Source: JBGAPI01 sp044221335 | Lineage (GTDB): Bacteria > Pseudomonadota > Gammaproteobacteria > Xanthomonadales > Ahniellaceae | NCBI GenBank assembly: GCA_044221335.1 | Contig: JBGAPI010000034.1 | Location: 1-56,778 of the forward strand | Length of the DNA: 56,778 bases | Reading direction: 5' to 3' | Shown: positions 1-6,816 of the stretch, one piece after another | Numbering within the stretch: the stretch's first letter is position 1 | How the letters are laid out: every line of letters begins with the position of its first letter | The notes under the pieces: model-generated | Seen by the model: the letters and a program-made list of their open reading frames with translations, nothing else | The model's database searches: none | Told to the model about the DNA's origin: nothing | Program-made: the position numbers and the translations under genes

Positions 1-44
1 ACATGCTTCGCCAGATCAACCGCTACGGTCGTAATCTTGTCCAC
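1..44 (-). CDS. IS110-family transposase, N-terminal fragment
   Basis: Only the first 14 codons are present, starting at a GTG at 44. They read (M)DKITTVAVDLAKH, which matches the typical beginning of IS110-family DEDD recombinases. The Asp in VDLAKH would be the first acidic residue of the RuvC-like active site. The rest lies outside the window, so integrity cannot be judged. The gene is co-directional with aguA, which ends just upstream, so read-through transcripts could enter it. Confidence 0.75.
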   Translation of the reverse strand, partial: MDKITTVAVDLAKH

Positions 45-139
45 GGACTCGCCCTCCTCGCTCCCGATTGGTGAGTACATCTCACCACTGGCACCTCGAT
101 GCCTGGGTCAACACGAGGGGGGCGAGTCCACCCGATTAC
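45..139 (-). promoter_or_regulatory. Structured IS leader, left copy
   Basis: Mirror image of the right-hand leader at 56641-56735. On the minus strand, bases 129-114 pair with 60-45 in a 16-bp stem with one mismatch. Inside lies a 7-bp hairpin (87-69). The inner arm contains the purine-rich GAGGAGGG just upstream of the GTG start, so the ribosome binding site would be occluded in a transcript that enters from aguA. Confidence 0.6.
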
Positions 140-1182
140 GCCAGCGTCCCTCTCGGCAGCTGCATCGTCACGCAATGCAGGCTGCCGTTCTGTTCGATCA
201 GTGCACGGCAGGGAACGACCTCGATGCGATGCCGCGGGAAGGCCTGCGCCATCACCGCGGCCGCGGCCGCATCGGTGGCGACCCCGTAGCCCGGCATCAG
301 CACCGCGCCGTCGACGATCAGGAAGTTCGCGTACGAGGCCGCGAGGCGACGCCCGTCGGACTCGATCGGCGGCGCCCACGGCAGGGCGAACAGCCGGTAG
401 GGCGTACCGTCGTGCTGGCGCAGCGCGGCGAGTTCCTTCGCCATCGCCGACAGTTCGGCGTGATGGTGATCCGCCGGATCGTCGCAGCCCTGGTAGACGA
501 TCGCATCGACGGCAGCGAAGCGCGCCAGCGTGTCGATGTGGGCGTCGGTGTCGTCGCCTTCGAGGTAGCCGGCTTCCAGGATCAGCACGCGCTCGGCGAC
601 CAGGTCGGTGGCGAGCTTCGCCTTCAGCTCATCGCGCGACAGCTGCGGATGGCGCTGGTGCAGGCAGCGGAAGGTCGTGAGCACGGTACCGGCGCCATCG
701 GACTCGATGCCGCCACCCTCCAGCGCGAAGTCGATCCGCGCGTGCTCGGCGGCGGCGAATACGCCGGCCGCGGCCAGCGATTCGATGATGCGGTCGTCGC
801 GGCTGGCCTCGAACTTGCCGCCCCAGCCGGTGAAGCGGAAGTCGAGCAGGCGGCGATCGACGCCGCGGGTCAGCGTGATCGGGCCGCTGTCGCGGAGCCA
901 GGTGTCGTCGTAGTCGAGCGCGACGAAACGCACCCGGCCGAGATCCGCACCGGCGGCGGCGAGCAGTCCGCGGGCGCGCTCGCGGAGAGCGTCGCTGGCG
1001 ACACCCACGACGGCGACTTCGTAGCGGGCGATCGCCGCGACGAGCGCGACATAGGTCTGCTCGACGTCCGCGAGGTTGTCGACCCAGTCGGTGTCGGCGT
1101 GCGGCCAGGCCAGCAGAACGCCGTCCTGCGGCTCCCATTCGGCCGGCCAGCGCCAGCGGCCGGTCGTCTCGGCTGCCGTCAT
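136..1182 (-). CDS. aguA: Agmatine deiminase
   Basis: Hydrolyses agmatine to N-carbamoylputrescine and ammonia, the arginine-decarboxylase route to putrescine; cytoplasmic. The 348-residue protein has the usual family length. Guanidino-group-modifying enzyme motifs are visible: YDDTWLRDSGP around residues 91-101, EGGG around 155-158, DAHID with the catalytic His near 216, and the nucleophile Cys337 in NGSLHC. The ATG at 1182 was chosen because it begins the conserved PAEWEPQDG region and overlaps the stop of the upstream gene as ATGA, implying coupled translation. A longer reading frame to 1530 only runs over that upstream gene. The partner N-carbamoylputrescine amidase (aguB), often adjacent, is absent; an IS copy begins at the stop codon, so aguB may lie beyond it. 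Confidence 0.95.
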   Translation of the reverse strand: MTAAETTGRWRWPAEWEPQDGVLLAWPHADTDWVDNLADVEQTYVALVAAIARYEVAVVGVASDALRERARGLLAAAGADLGRVRFVALDYDDTWLRDSGPITLTRGVDRRLLDFRFTGWGGKFEASRDDRIIESLAAAGVFAAAEHARIDFALEGGGIESDGAGTVLTTFRCLHQRHPQLSRDELKAKLATDLVAERVLILEAGYLEGDDTDAHIDTLARFAAVDAIVYQGCDDPADHHHAELSAMAKELAALRQHDGTPYRLFALPWAPPIESDGRRLAASYANFLIVDGAVLMPGYGVATDAAAAAVMAQAFPRHRIEVVPCRALIEQNGSLHCVTMQLPRGTLA

Positions 1183-1508
1183 TGCGCCGGCTTGGGACCG
1201 AGTTCGAGCGCGGTCGAGCGCACGGCGACCGACGAGACCACGTGGTCGTTCTCGAAATAGACGTTGAAGGTCGGGTAGTGCCAGGTGGTGATCGGCGGCT
1301 GCTGCTTGCTGTCGCCTCCGACCGGACCGTCCTTGCTGGTCGGCTCGCCGAACTGCGCGGCGACGGCGGACATCAGCATGCCGCGACCCGGCATCGACTG
1401 GGTGTTCTCGCGATGGACACGATCGATCAGCAGCGTGTCGGCATGCGCCGAGGGCGCGATCGAGGTGCCTAGGGCGAGTACGGCGAACAAGGCGAGGCGG
1501 GCGTTCAT
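1179..1508 (-). CDS. Small conserved exported protein, BamE/SmpA-like pattern
   Basis: A 109-residue protein with a Sec signal peptide (about residues 1-21, cleavage near SAHA-D), so probably periplasmic. The mature part has the pattern AVAAQFGEP, then PITTWHYP and VYFENDHVV. This resembles small exported proteins with a BamE/SmpA-like fold common in related bacteria, but I cannot assign a function. The ATG at 1508 has a good AAGGAG ribosome binding site; the ATG further upstream would add residues ahead of a clean signal peptide. It overlaps aguA by ATGA and likely forms a two-gene operon with it. No link to polyamine metabolism is known to me. Confidence 0.75.
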   Translation of the reverse strand: MNARLALFAVLALGTSIAPSAHADTLLIDRVHRENTQSMPGRGMLMSAVAAQFGEPTSKDGPVGGDSKQQPPITTWHYPTFNVYFENDHVVSSVAVRSTALELGPKPAQ

Positions 1509-1640
1509 GGTCGGCTCCTTCGGAATCCATCCCTGTGAGCCCATGATGTTAGGGCGGATGGGGGCCTAGCCGCCATGTTTCACGTCGCAAATCGGTGACG
1601 GGGGTGGGGATGCCAGTCGGGATTTTGGACGCCACGGAGA

Positions 1641-1664
1641 CAGGGCCCAGCCCAGGGCACAGGA
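1641..1664. repeat. GGGCCCAGGGCACA-type intergenic repeat
   Basis: Reads CAGGGCCCAGCCCAGGGCAC and continues AGGA. It belongs to the same low-complexity family as 20129-20157, 20244-20272, 24733-24760 and 52192-52221. Confidence 0.65.
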
Positions 1665-1701
1665 CTGGCAACAGGCGCAAGACGAAGGATCGAGAAGACC
1701 T

Positions 1702-1815
1702 CCGTCATTGCGAGGAGGAGCGCAGCGACGACGAAGCAACCCAGCGCCTTTGCTCTTGCACCGGCGTCGCGAAAAGCGCAGGCGCTGGGTTGCTTCGCTT
1801 CGCTCGCAATGACGG
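1702..1815. repeat. MITE-like hairpin element
   Basis: An almost complete inverted repeat. The termini are CCGTCATTGCGAG and CTCGCAATGACGG. Perfect 17-bp inner arms lie at 1732-1748 and 1781-1797, separated by a 32-nt loop. It carries no coding capacity. The terminal sequence resembles the CGTCATTGCGAG...GAAGCAA intergenic palindromes known from many bacterial genomes. A non-autonomous mobile element or a bidirectional terminator are both possible. Confidence 0.75.
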
Positions 1816-1833
1816 GAGTCCGAAGTAGGACGG

Positions 1834-1882
1834 AGCCCTATGCCCAGCGCCCAGCGCCCAGCGCCCGGCGCCCCGTGCCCTC
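1834..1882. repeat. GCCCAGC tandem low-complexity repeat
   Basis: Several tandem copies of the heptamer GCCCAGC, followed by CCCGTGCCCTCT. It is in roughly inverted orientation to the repeat at 1641-1664, so the pair brackets the hairpin element. Confidence 0.55.
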
Positions 1883-1911
1883 TGGAAGCGCAGAGCTGGT
1901 GTCTCGAATGC

Positions 1912-3435
1912 CTAGGCGGCCATGAACCCCAGATCGCTCGCCGAAAAGTTCTTCAGCAGCGGGAAGATCCCGTTCAGTGCCGCAGAGTCCGTCACTCCCA
2001 TCCAGCGCGCAAGCGTCGCCGCGACCTGGTCGATCGCGGTGGTCGGGATGTACTGGCCGCGGCTGAAGCTGTAGTCGCGGGTGGCGTTGTCGTTGGAATT
2101 GACCACGAGCTTCGGGAAATTGCCGTAGAGCTTGTTGCCCTGGACCGCGTCGCCCAGCACCAGCAGGTTGCCGCCCCAGGCGTGATCGGAGCCGCTGCCG
2201 TTGCCGGTCAGGGTGCGGCCGAAGTCGCTCATCGTGAAGGTGGTGACGGCGTCGCGCGCGCCGATCTCGCCGAGTGCCGTCCAGAACGCGCCGACCGCCT
2301 GGTTCAGCGTGGTCAGCAGCGCACCATGACCGGTGGTCGCCACCGCGCCGCCGGACTGGAACATGCCGTCGTGCAGGTCGAAGCTGCCGTAGCGCACGTA
2401 GAACACCTGGCGGGTGGCGCCGAGGGAGTTGCGGCTGACCTTGATCATCCGGGCGACCATCTTCAGCTGGTCGGCCAGCGTGTTGCCGGACGGGAAGATG
2501 GTGGTGACGTCGCCGCTGCCGTCGGTCGCGCCGAGCAGGCTGGCGAGGCTCTCGCCGACCGACAGGGAGCGCCGCATCACCTTGGCGTACTCCTTGGCGA
2601 AGGGCTGGGCGTAGCTGTCGTCCAGCAGGTCGTTCAGGACGTTGCGCCGCGCGTTGGTGAAGTTGCTGCCATTGCTGCCGGCGGCGTAGTTGTCGAGCGT
2701 GTCGATGCCGCTCGAGGCGAGCTGGTAGGGCGTGATCTGGTCGCCGATCAGGAACCGCGCGGCGCCGGCGACCGACAGGGTCGGCGAGAGGCCGTTGGCG
2801 AGCGCGCCGCCGGCCGTGAGCTTGGCGACGCGGCCGCCCCAGCCGAAGCGCGAGATCGCATTGTTCGGATCGGACATGCCGATCTGCCACTGCAGTTCCT
2901 GGTCGTTGTGCGAGAACAGCTGCGGCGGGCGCGGGGCACCGTTGTTGTATTCGGACAGGCTGATCGGCTGCACCAGTGTCCCGGCGTTGACCACGAAGGC
3001 CGCCTTGCCCTGGTTGAACAGGCTCTGGATGCCGCTGTGGTTCTGGCTGGAATTGCCGCTGGTCGCGGTGAAATCGGCATTCGCGGGATGCAGCCCGAAC
3101 CCGCTCGACTGGTTGCTCGGCGAGATCGGCAGCAGGTCGGAGAAGCCGAGCGCGAGGCCGCTGGTGTTGCTGCCGCTGTACACGCCGCCGCGCGAGTTGC
3201 GGTAGGTGTCGTAGCGGCTGCCGCCGGCCTCCGAGTCGCGCGGTACCAGCCAGTTGTAGGAATCGTTGGCACCGGCGAGGTAGATGCAGACCAGCGCACG
3301 GTAGTTCCCGGTCGCGGCGGCGGCGCGCGGCATCAGCGCGAGCTGCGGCAGCAGGCCGCCGATCGAGCCAAGCGCGAGGCCGCGGCCGAGCTTGCAGAGG
3401 AAATCGCGACGGTGGAAGTTCTGGAGGTGGCTCAT
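1912..3435 (-). CDS. DUF1501 exported protein
   Basis: A 507-residue protein of the DUF1501 family, which has a sulfatase/alkaline-phosphatase-like fold but no established reaction. The N-terminus has an RRDFL motif (residues 9-13) followed by a hydrophobic stretch and AAAAT, typical of Tat-exported members. Family landmarks are LVCIYLAGANDSYN near residue 47, SHNDQELQWQ in the first half, and TMSDFGRTLTGNGSGSDHAWG in the C-terminal third (motif cut here at TMSDFGRTL). It lies 10 bp downstream of the DUF1800 gene on the same strand. DUF1800 and DUF1501 genes are frequently paired in proteobacteria, so the two products probably act together in the periplasm or at the cell surface; the substrate is unknown. 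Confidence 0.88.
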   Translation of the reverse strand: MSHLQNFHRRDFLCKLGRGLALGSIGGLLPQLALMPRAAAATGNYRALVCIYLAGANDSYNWLVPRDSEAGGSRYDTYRNSRGGVYSGSNTSGLALGFSDLLPISPSNQSSGFGLHPANADFTATSGNSSQNHSGIQSLFNQGKAAFVVNAGTLVQPISLSEYNNGAPRPPQLFSHNDQELQWQIGMSDPNNAISRFGWGGRVAKLTAGGALANGLSPTLSVAGAARFLIGDQITPYQLASSGIDTLDNYAAGSNGSNFTNARRNVLNDLLDDSYAQPFAKEYAKVMRRSLSVGESLASLLGATDGSGDVTTIFPSGNTLADQLKMVARMIKVSRNSLGATRQVFYVRYGSFDLHDGMFQSGGAVATTGHGALLTTLNQAVGAFWTALGEIGARDAVTTFTMSDFGRTLTGNGSGSDHAWGGNLLVLGDAVQGNKLYGNFPKLVVNSNDNATRDYSFSRGQYIPTTAIDQVAATLARWMGVTDSAALNGIFPLLKNFSASDLGFMAA

Positions 3436-3445
3436 GGTCGTGCCC

Positions 3446-6145
3446 TCAGCGCTGCTGCGCGAATTCGGGGGTGATCGTGATGAGATGAATCAGGTCCAGG
3501 GCCTTGCGGCGCTTGTCGGCCGCGGCCATGTCGGTGTCCAGCAGCGCGATCAGCTTCGACTTCATCGTCGCGCTCATCGATCCGTACAGCAGCCGCTGGT
3601 TCAGCGCCTCGACCAGGCCGGCGTTGTCGGCCGGCAGGGCGTCGATCACCGTCGTCGGCAGGTAGGCCGCGGTGCTCGGCGTGGTGAAGTTGGTGGTGGT
3701 GGCGCTCGACGTGCTGTAGCCGTTGAACACCCGCCGCCACAGTTCGTCGGCGCCGCTGATCGAGGTCGACTCGTCGAGGATCTGGAATTCCGGCGAGTAC
3801 AGGCCGGCGTCGGCGATTTCGCCCGGCTGCTGGTAGTCCGGCTCGTAGAAGTTGAACACCGAGTTGGCACCGAGCGGACGCTGCGCGAAGAAGCGCTCCG
3901 GGGTGGTCTCGCCGTAGGCCCCGCCGGAACCGGGCAGGGCACCGAATGCCCGCCACAGGGCCGTCAGGCGCAGCAGCGGTTCGCGCAGCTTGCCGAAGTT
4001 GTCGGTCGGTACCGTCGAGCGCGCTTCCGGGTCCAGCAGGATGGCCGAGGCCACCGCGCCGAGGTTGCCGCGGACGCCGGTTCCGTCGTTCTCGAACACC
4101 GCGGCGACGCGGTCGATGTAGCCCGAGGTCGGACTGCTGGTGGTCAGCCGCTGGATCAGCTGGCGTGCGATGAAGGGAGCGACGTTCTTGTGGTTGTAGA
4201 GCGTGTCGATCAGCGTGTCGACCTGACTGTTGCAGTAGTTGATGCAGGTCTGCTGGTCGGCCGCCGGCGTGCCGGCATAGCAGGCGACCGGGCTCGGGCC
4301 GATGCTGACGCCGCCGAGCAGGCGCTTGAAGTCGTTCGGCGGCGGCAGGATCGCGTAGTTGTCGGCACTGGTCGCCGAGCGGCCGTCGTCGTTGTAGCGC
4401 GGGTAGCAGACCATCTGCCGGTAGCCGTCCGGATGGATCAGCGCGGTGACGTTGCTGTTCGCCGCATAGCGGCCCGGGTTCGAGAAGAACACGCTGGTGG
4501 AGAACTGGCAGGCGGTGCCGGTGCAGCCGCCGCAGTTGTGGTTGATGGACAGGCCGCCGACCGTCGTCGCGCCGGTGCACTGGAACGACAGGCCGGTGAA
4601 GACCTTGGCGGAATTCGTGATCAGGTCCTGCGTGTAGGTCGGCACGGTATTGCCGCCGACCAGCACCGGGCTGAAGTCCCGGTTCCTTTCAATGAGGCCG
4701 ATCGAGAACAGCTGCATCACCTCGCGGGCGTAGTTCTCGTCCGGCGAGATCACGCCGGCGACGAGGTTGTTGCCGCCGTCGCGGGTGTAGTCGGTCTTCT
4801 GGTTGCGCAGCGTGGTGAGGAACGCGCCCATCGCCGGATCATGGGTGACCTCGGACAGCAGGGTGCGGTAGTTGCCGAAGGCGTTGCGGACCAGGATGTC
4901 GTAGTACTCGGCCACGCCGATCGGATTGTTGTCGAGCACGTTGACGTCGGACAGCACCAGGATCTGCGACAGCGCGAAGGCCATCCGCTGGCGGAGCTGG
5001 TCGGGTGAATTCATCGCGACGTTGAACCAGCGCTCGACCCGGTAGGCGCGGTAGAACGGGCCGTTGCGCGGATCGACCTGCACCTGCGCCGCGATCTGCT
5101 GCTCCAGCGTCGGCCGGTGCAATGTCGGCGCCAGCGCCTTCTGTGCGGCGATCCAGTTGGCGAAGCCGCGGCTGCGCACGTCGGCGATGTCGGTCGGGGT
5201 CGGGCCGTAGGTCGCCTGGGTGAGGAAGCGCGCCGCCTCGCCGTCGCTGCCGGGGGTGCAGCCGCGACCGCTCATCGCGGTCAGCCGCGACAGCGGCATG
5301 CTGCCGCTGCCGAATCCGGGATACGAGGTGGTCCAGCGCCAGGTGGCGTGATCGGCGTCGGTGACGGTGAAGCTCATCGTGCCCCAGGGCTCGAGCACCA
5401 CGTCGCTGCCGCGGAAGTTCGGCGGGAAGTCGGCGCCGTGGGCGATCAGTCCGGACAGAGTCGCCGTGTTGCCGCTGACCGGCCCCTGCGCATAGAGCCA
5501 CGTCTGCTGACCGTTGATGTAGGTGTACCAGATGGCCAGCATGTTGCGGTTGCTGCCGCTGCCCAGCACCTCGAGAAAGACGCCCTGGCCGCTCTGGCTG
5601 GTGTCGTACCAGGCGCCGCTGTGGCAGCCGGCGATCTGGGAGAGCGGGGTATCGTCGACGTTGGTCGGCAGGGTCAGGCGCGACTGGCTCAGCGAGCCGC
5701 TGCTGTAGCCGGGGTAGCTGGTGGTCCAGGTCGCCGTCAGATGGTTGACGTCGCTGAAGGTGACCGTCATCGATCCCCAGGTCTCGAGGTTGACTGCCGA
5801 TGACGAGAAGTTCGGCGGGAATCCCGTTCCCGAGGTGATCAGCGCGGTGAGGTCGGCGCGGTTGCCATTGACCGGGCCCTGCAGGTACAGCCAGCGCGGA
5901 GCGCCGCCGTGGTAGGTGAACCAGGCGCCGACCAGGTTCGGCACGCCGTTGACCAGCACGTGCTCGAACATGAAGCCTTCGCCCGGTTGGGCCGGGTCGT
6001 ACCAGCTTCCGCTGACCTCCGCGCCGATCGGTACGCTTGTCGCGGCGTCGGTCTCAGCGGCAGCGCGGGATGGGAAGGCCAGGCTGCTGGCTGCGATCAG
6101 GGCGAGCGCCATTCTCGCAGCCGTCAACAGGGTTCGTATCGTCAT
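3446..6145 (-). CDS. DUF1800 exported protein with two extra N-terminal domains
   Basis: An 899-residue exported protein. After a signal peptide (about residues 1-30, ending SRAAA) come two homologous domains of about 125 residues. Each opens with GSWYDP or GAWYDT followed by a Gly-x-Gly and Glu, and each contains the pattern GPV(N/S)GN, FPPNF and TWTTSYPG. The remaining roughly 580 residues are a DUF1800 domain, with AARFLTQATYGPT near residue 300, QRMAFALSQI, ENYAREVMQLFSIGL, and a C-terminal LIHLITITPEFAQQR. The ATG at 6145 has an AGGAGA ribosome binding site 7 nt upstream. The start overlaps the end of the preceding gene by 92 nt. Function is unknown; the N-terminal repeats look like a binding or anchoring module. 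Confidence 0.87.
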   Translation of the reverse strand: MTIRTLLTAARMALALIAASSLAFPSRAAAETDAATSVPIGAEVSGSWYDPAQPGEGFMFEHVLVNGVPNLVGAWFTYHGGAPRWLYLQGPVNGNRADLTALITSGTGFPPNFSSSAVNLETWGSMTVTFSDVNHLTATWTTSYPGYSSGSLSQSRLTLPTNVDDTPLSQIAGCHSGAWYDTSQSGQGVFLEVLGSGSNRNMLAIWYTYINGQQTWLYAQGPVSGNTATLSGLIAHGADFPPNFRGSDVVLEPWGTMSFTVTDADHATWRWTTSYPGFGSGSMPLSRLTAMSGRGCTPGSDGEAARFLTQATYGPTPTDIADVRSRGFANWIAAQKALAPTLHRPTLEQQIAAQVQVDPRNGPFYRAYRVERWFNVAMNSPDQLRQRMAFALSQILVLSDVNVLDNNPIGVAEYYDILVRNAFGNYRTLLSEVTHDPAMGAFLTTLRNQKTDYTRDGGNNLVAGVISPDENYAREVMQLFSIGLIERNRDFSPVLVGGNTVPTYTQDLITNSAKVFTGLSFQCTGATTVGGLSINHNCGGCTGTACQFSTSVFFSNPGRYAANSNVTALIHPDGYRQMVCYPRYNDDGRSATSADNYAILPPPNDFKRLLGGVSIGPSPVACYAGTPAADQQTCINYCNSQVDTLIDTLYNHKNVAPFIARQLIQRLTTSSPTSGYIDRVAAVFENDGTGVRGNLGAVASAILLDPEARSTVPTDNFGKLREPLLRLTALWRAFGALPGSGGAYGETTPERFFAQRPLGANSVFNFYEPDYQQPGEIADAGLYSPEFQILDESTSISGADELWRRVFNGYSTSSATTTNFTTPSTAAYLPTTVIDALPADNAGLVEALNQRLLYGSMSATMKSKLIALLDTDMAAADKRRKALDLIHLITITPEFAQQR

Positions 6146-6671
6146 TGCCGTTCTCCTGCGATGGCACGTACGGCGGGAAGCGCCGGCCGGTCTCCATGGA
6201 ATCGTGGAACATGCGGTCGCGCTGGATCGGGTCCTCGGCGCCCTCTCCCAGGGCACCTTCGGCGATCCAGTCGTAGATCAAGGCCTGCAGCGACAGCGGC
6301 AGGTGACCCTGCGGCGGCGGCATCGGACGGCCGACGGCGGGATCGCGGCAGCCGATCTTCTGCATCAGCAGGCTGGCCTCCGGGTCCGTTGGAGCGACCC
6401 GGAGTACCCGGTCGCTCTGCACGCTGGTCTGCTCGACCAGGTAGTAGATCGACAGCTTCGCGTTGCTGAAGTCGAGCATCGCCGACGGCTGGCTGCCAAT
6501 GTGGCAGTTCTGGGTGCAGGAGGCCTGCAGGTCCAGGGCTCTCCAGACATCCGCCCAGACCACGCCGTGGTTCAACGGCTCCGAGCTCAGGTCATCGCAG
6601 TCCAGGGCCGCTCCCGCCCGGGCAGGCAGGGGCAGGAGCAGCAGCAGGGCGAGGAGGGTCGGGGCCTTCAT
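6054..6671 (-). CDS. Exported haem c-like protein with a CX3CH motif
   Basis: A 205-residue protein starting with a strong signal peptide (MKAPTLLALLLLLPLPARAG). Residues near 53 read CTQNCHIG, a CX3CH variant of the haem c attachment site. Further on are SLLMQKIGC and GRPMPPPQG, the latter a plausible Met ligand, followed by LSLQALIYDWIAEGA. This order is typical of the small cytochrome c-like domains found next to DUF1501-type genes. It is first in an operon with DUF1800 and DUF1501. Its last 92 nt overlap the DUF1800 gene in another frame, so translation may be coupled, or the C-terminal 30 residues may be non-essential. Haem attachment is inferred only; CX3CH is not the standard CXXCH. 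Confidence 0.75.
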   Translation of the reverse strand: MKAPTLLALLLLLPLPARAGAALDCDDLSSEPLNHGVVWADVWRALDLQASCTQNCHIGSQPSAMLDFSNAKLSIYYLVEQTSVQSDRVLRVAPTDPEASLLMQKIGCRDPAVGRPMPPPQGHLPLSLQALIYDWIAEGALGEGAEDPIQRDRMFHDSMETGRRFPPYVPSQENGNDDTNPVDGCENGARPDRSQQPGLPIPRCR

Positions 6672-6816
6672 GTCGGCTCATTAACGCGTCGTTAGCCGGG
6701 CGGTTGACGCCGCCGTTCGCGGTCGGCGAACGGCGACACCGGTCTGCATCATTTCATTTACATCGTTCAAGCCGCGCCCTCTTGCCAGCACCCGCGGCGC
6801 CTGCCAAGGTTCGATC
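6672..6816. promoter_or_regulatory. Divergent promoter region with two palindromes
   Basis: The 145-bp spacer separates the minus-strand cytochrome-like/DUF1800/DUF1501 operon from the plus-strand GGDEF gene. It contains TAACG-CGT-CGTTA at 6682-6694, 10 bp from the cytochrome-like gene start, and a perfect 10-bp inverted repeat CGCCGTTCGC/GCGAACGGCG at 6711-6735 with a 5-bp spacer. The rest is noticeably A/T-richer than its surroundings (about 6748-6770). Both palindromes are candidate operators. Confidence 0.5.

Larger units (their letters stand above)
1..139 (-). mobile_element. IS110-like element, left copy (end only)
   Basis: The terminal end of an insertion sequence whose body continues beyond the left edge. 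Bases 2-139 are an exact reverse complement of 56641-56778, so the window is flanked by two outward-facing copies. The segment holds a 95-nt non-coding leader and the first codons of a transposase. The shared sequence begins exactly at the TAA stop of agmatine deiminase. Because the copies are identical over 138 nt, recent transposition is likely, and the window edge may simply be an assembly break at a repeat. Confidence 0.8.
1509..1911. other. Repeat-filled intergenic region between convergent-free genes
   Basis: No convincing gene. It contains a 114-bp hairpin element (1702-1815) flanked by two low-complexity GGGCCC/GCCCAG stretches (1641-1664 and 1834-1882). The promoter of the minus-strand exported protein/aguA pair must lie at its left end. 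Confidence 0.7.

Noticed and set aside
37..1260. A 407-codon plus-strand frame opposite agmatine deiminase
   Set aside because: The minus strand has complete agmatine deiminase motifs; this frame has shadow composition and crosses the IS end.
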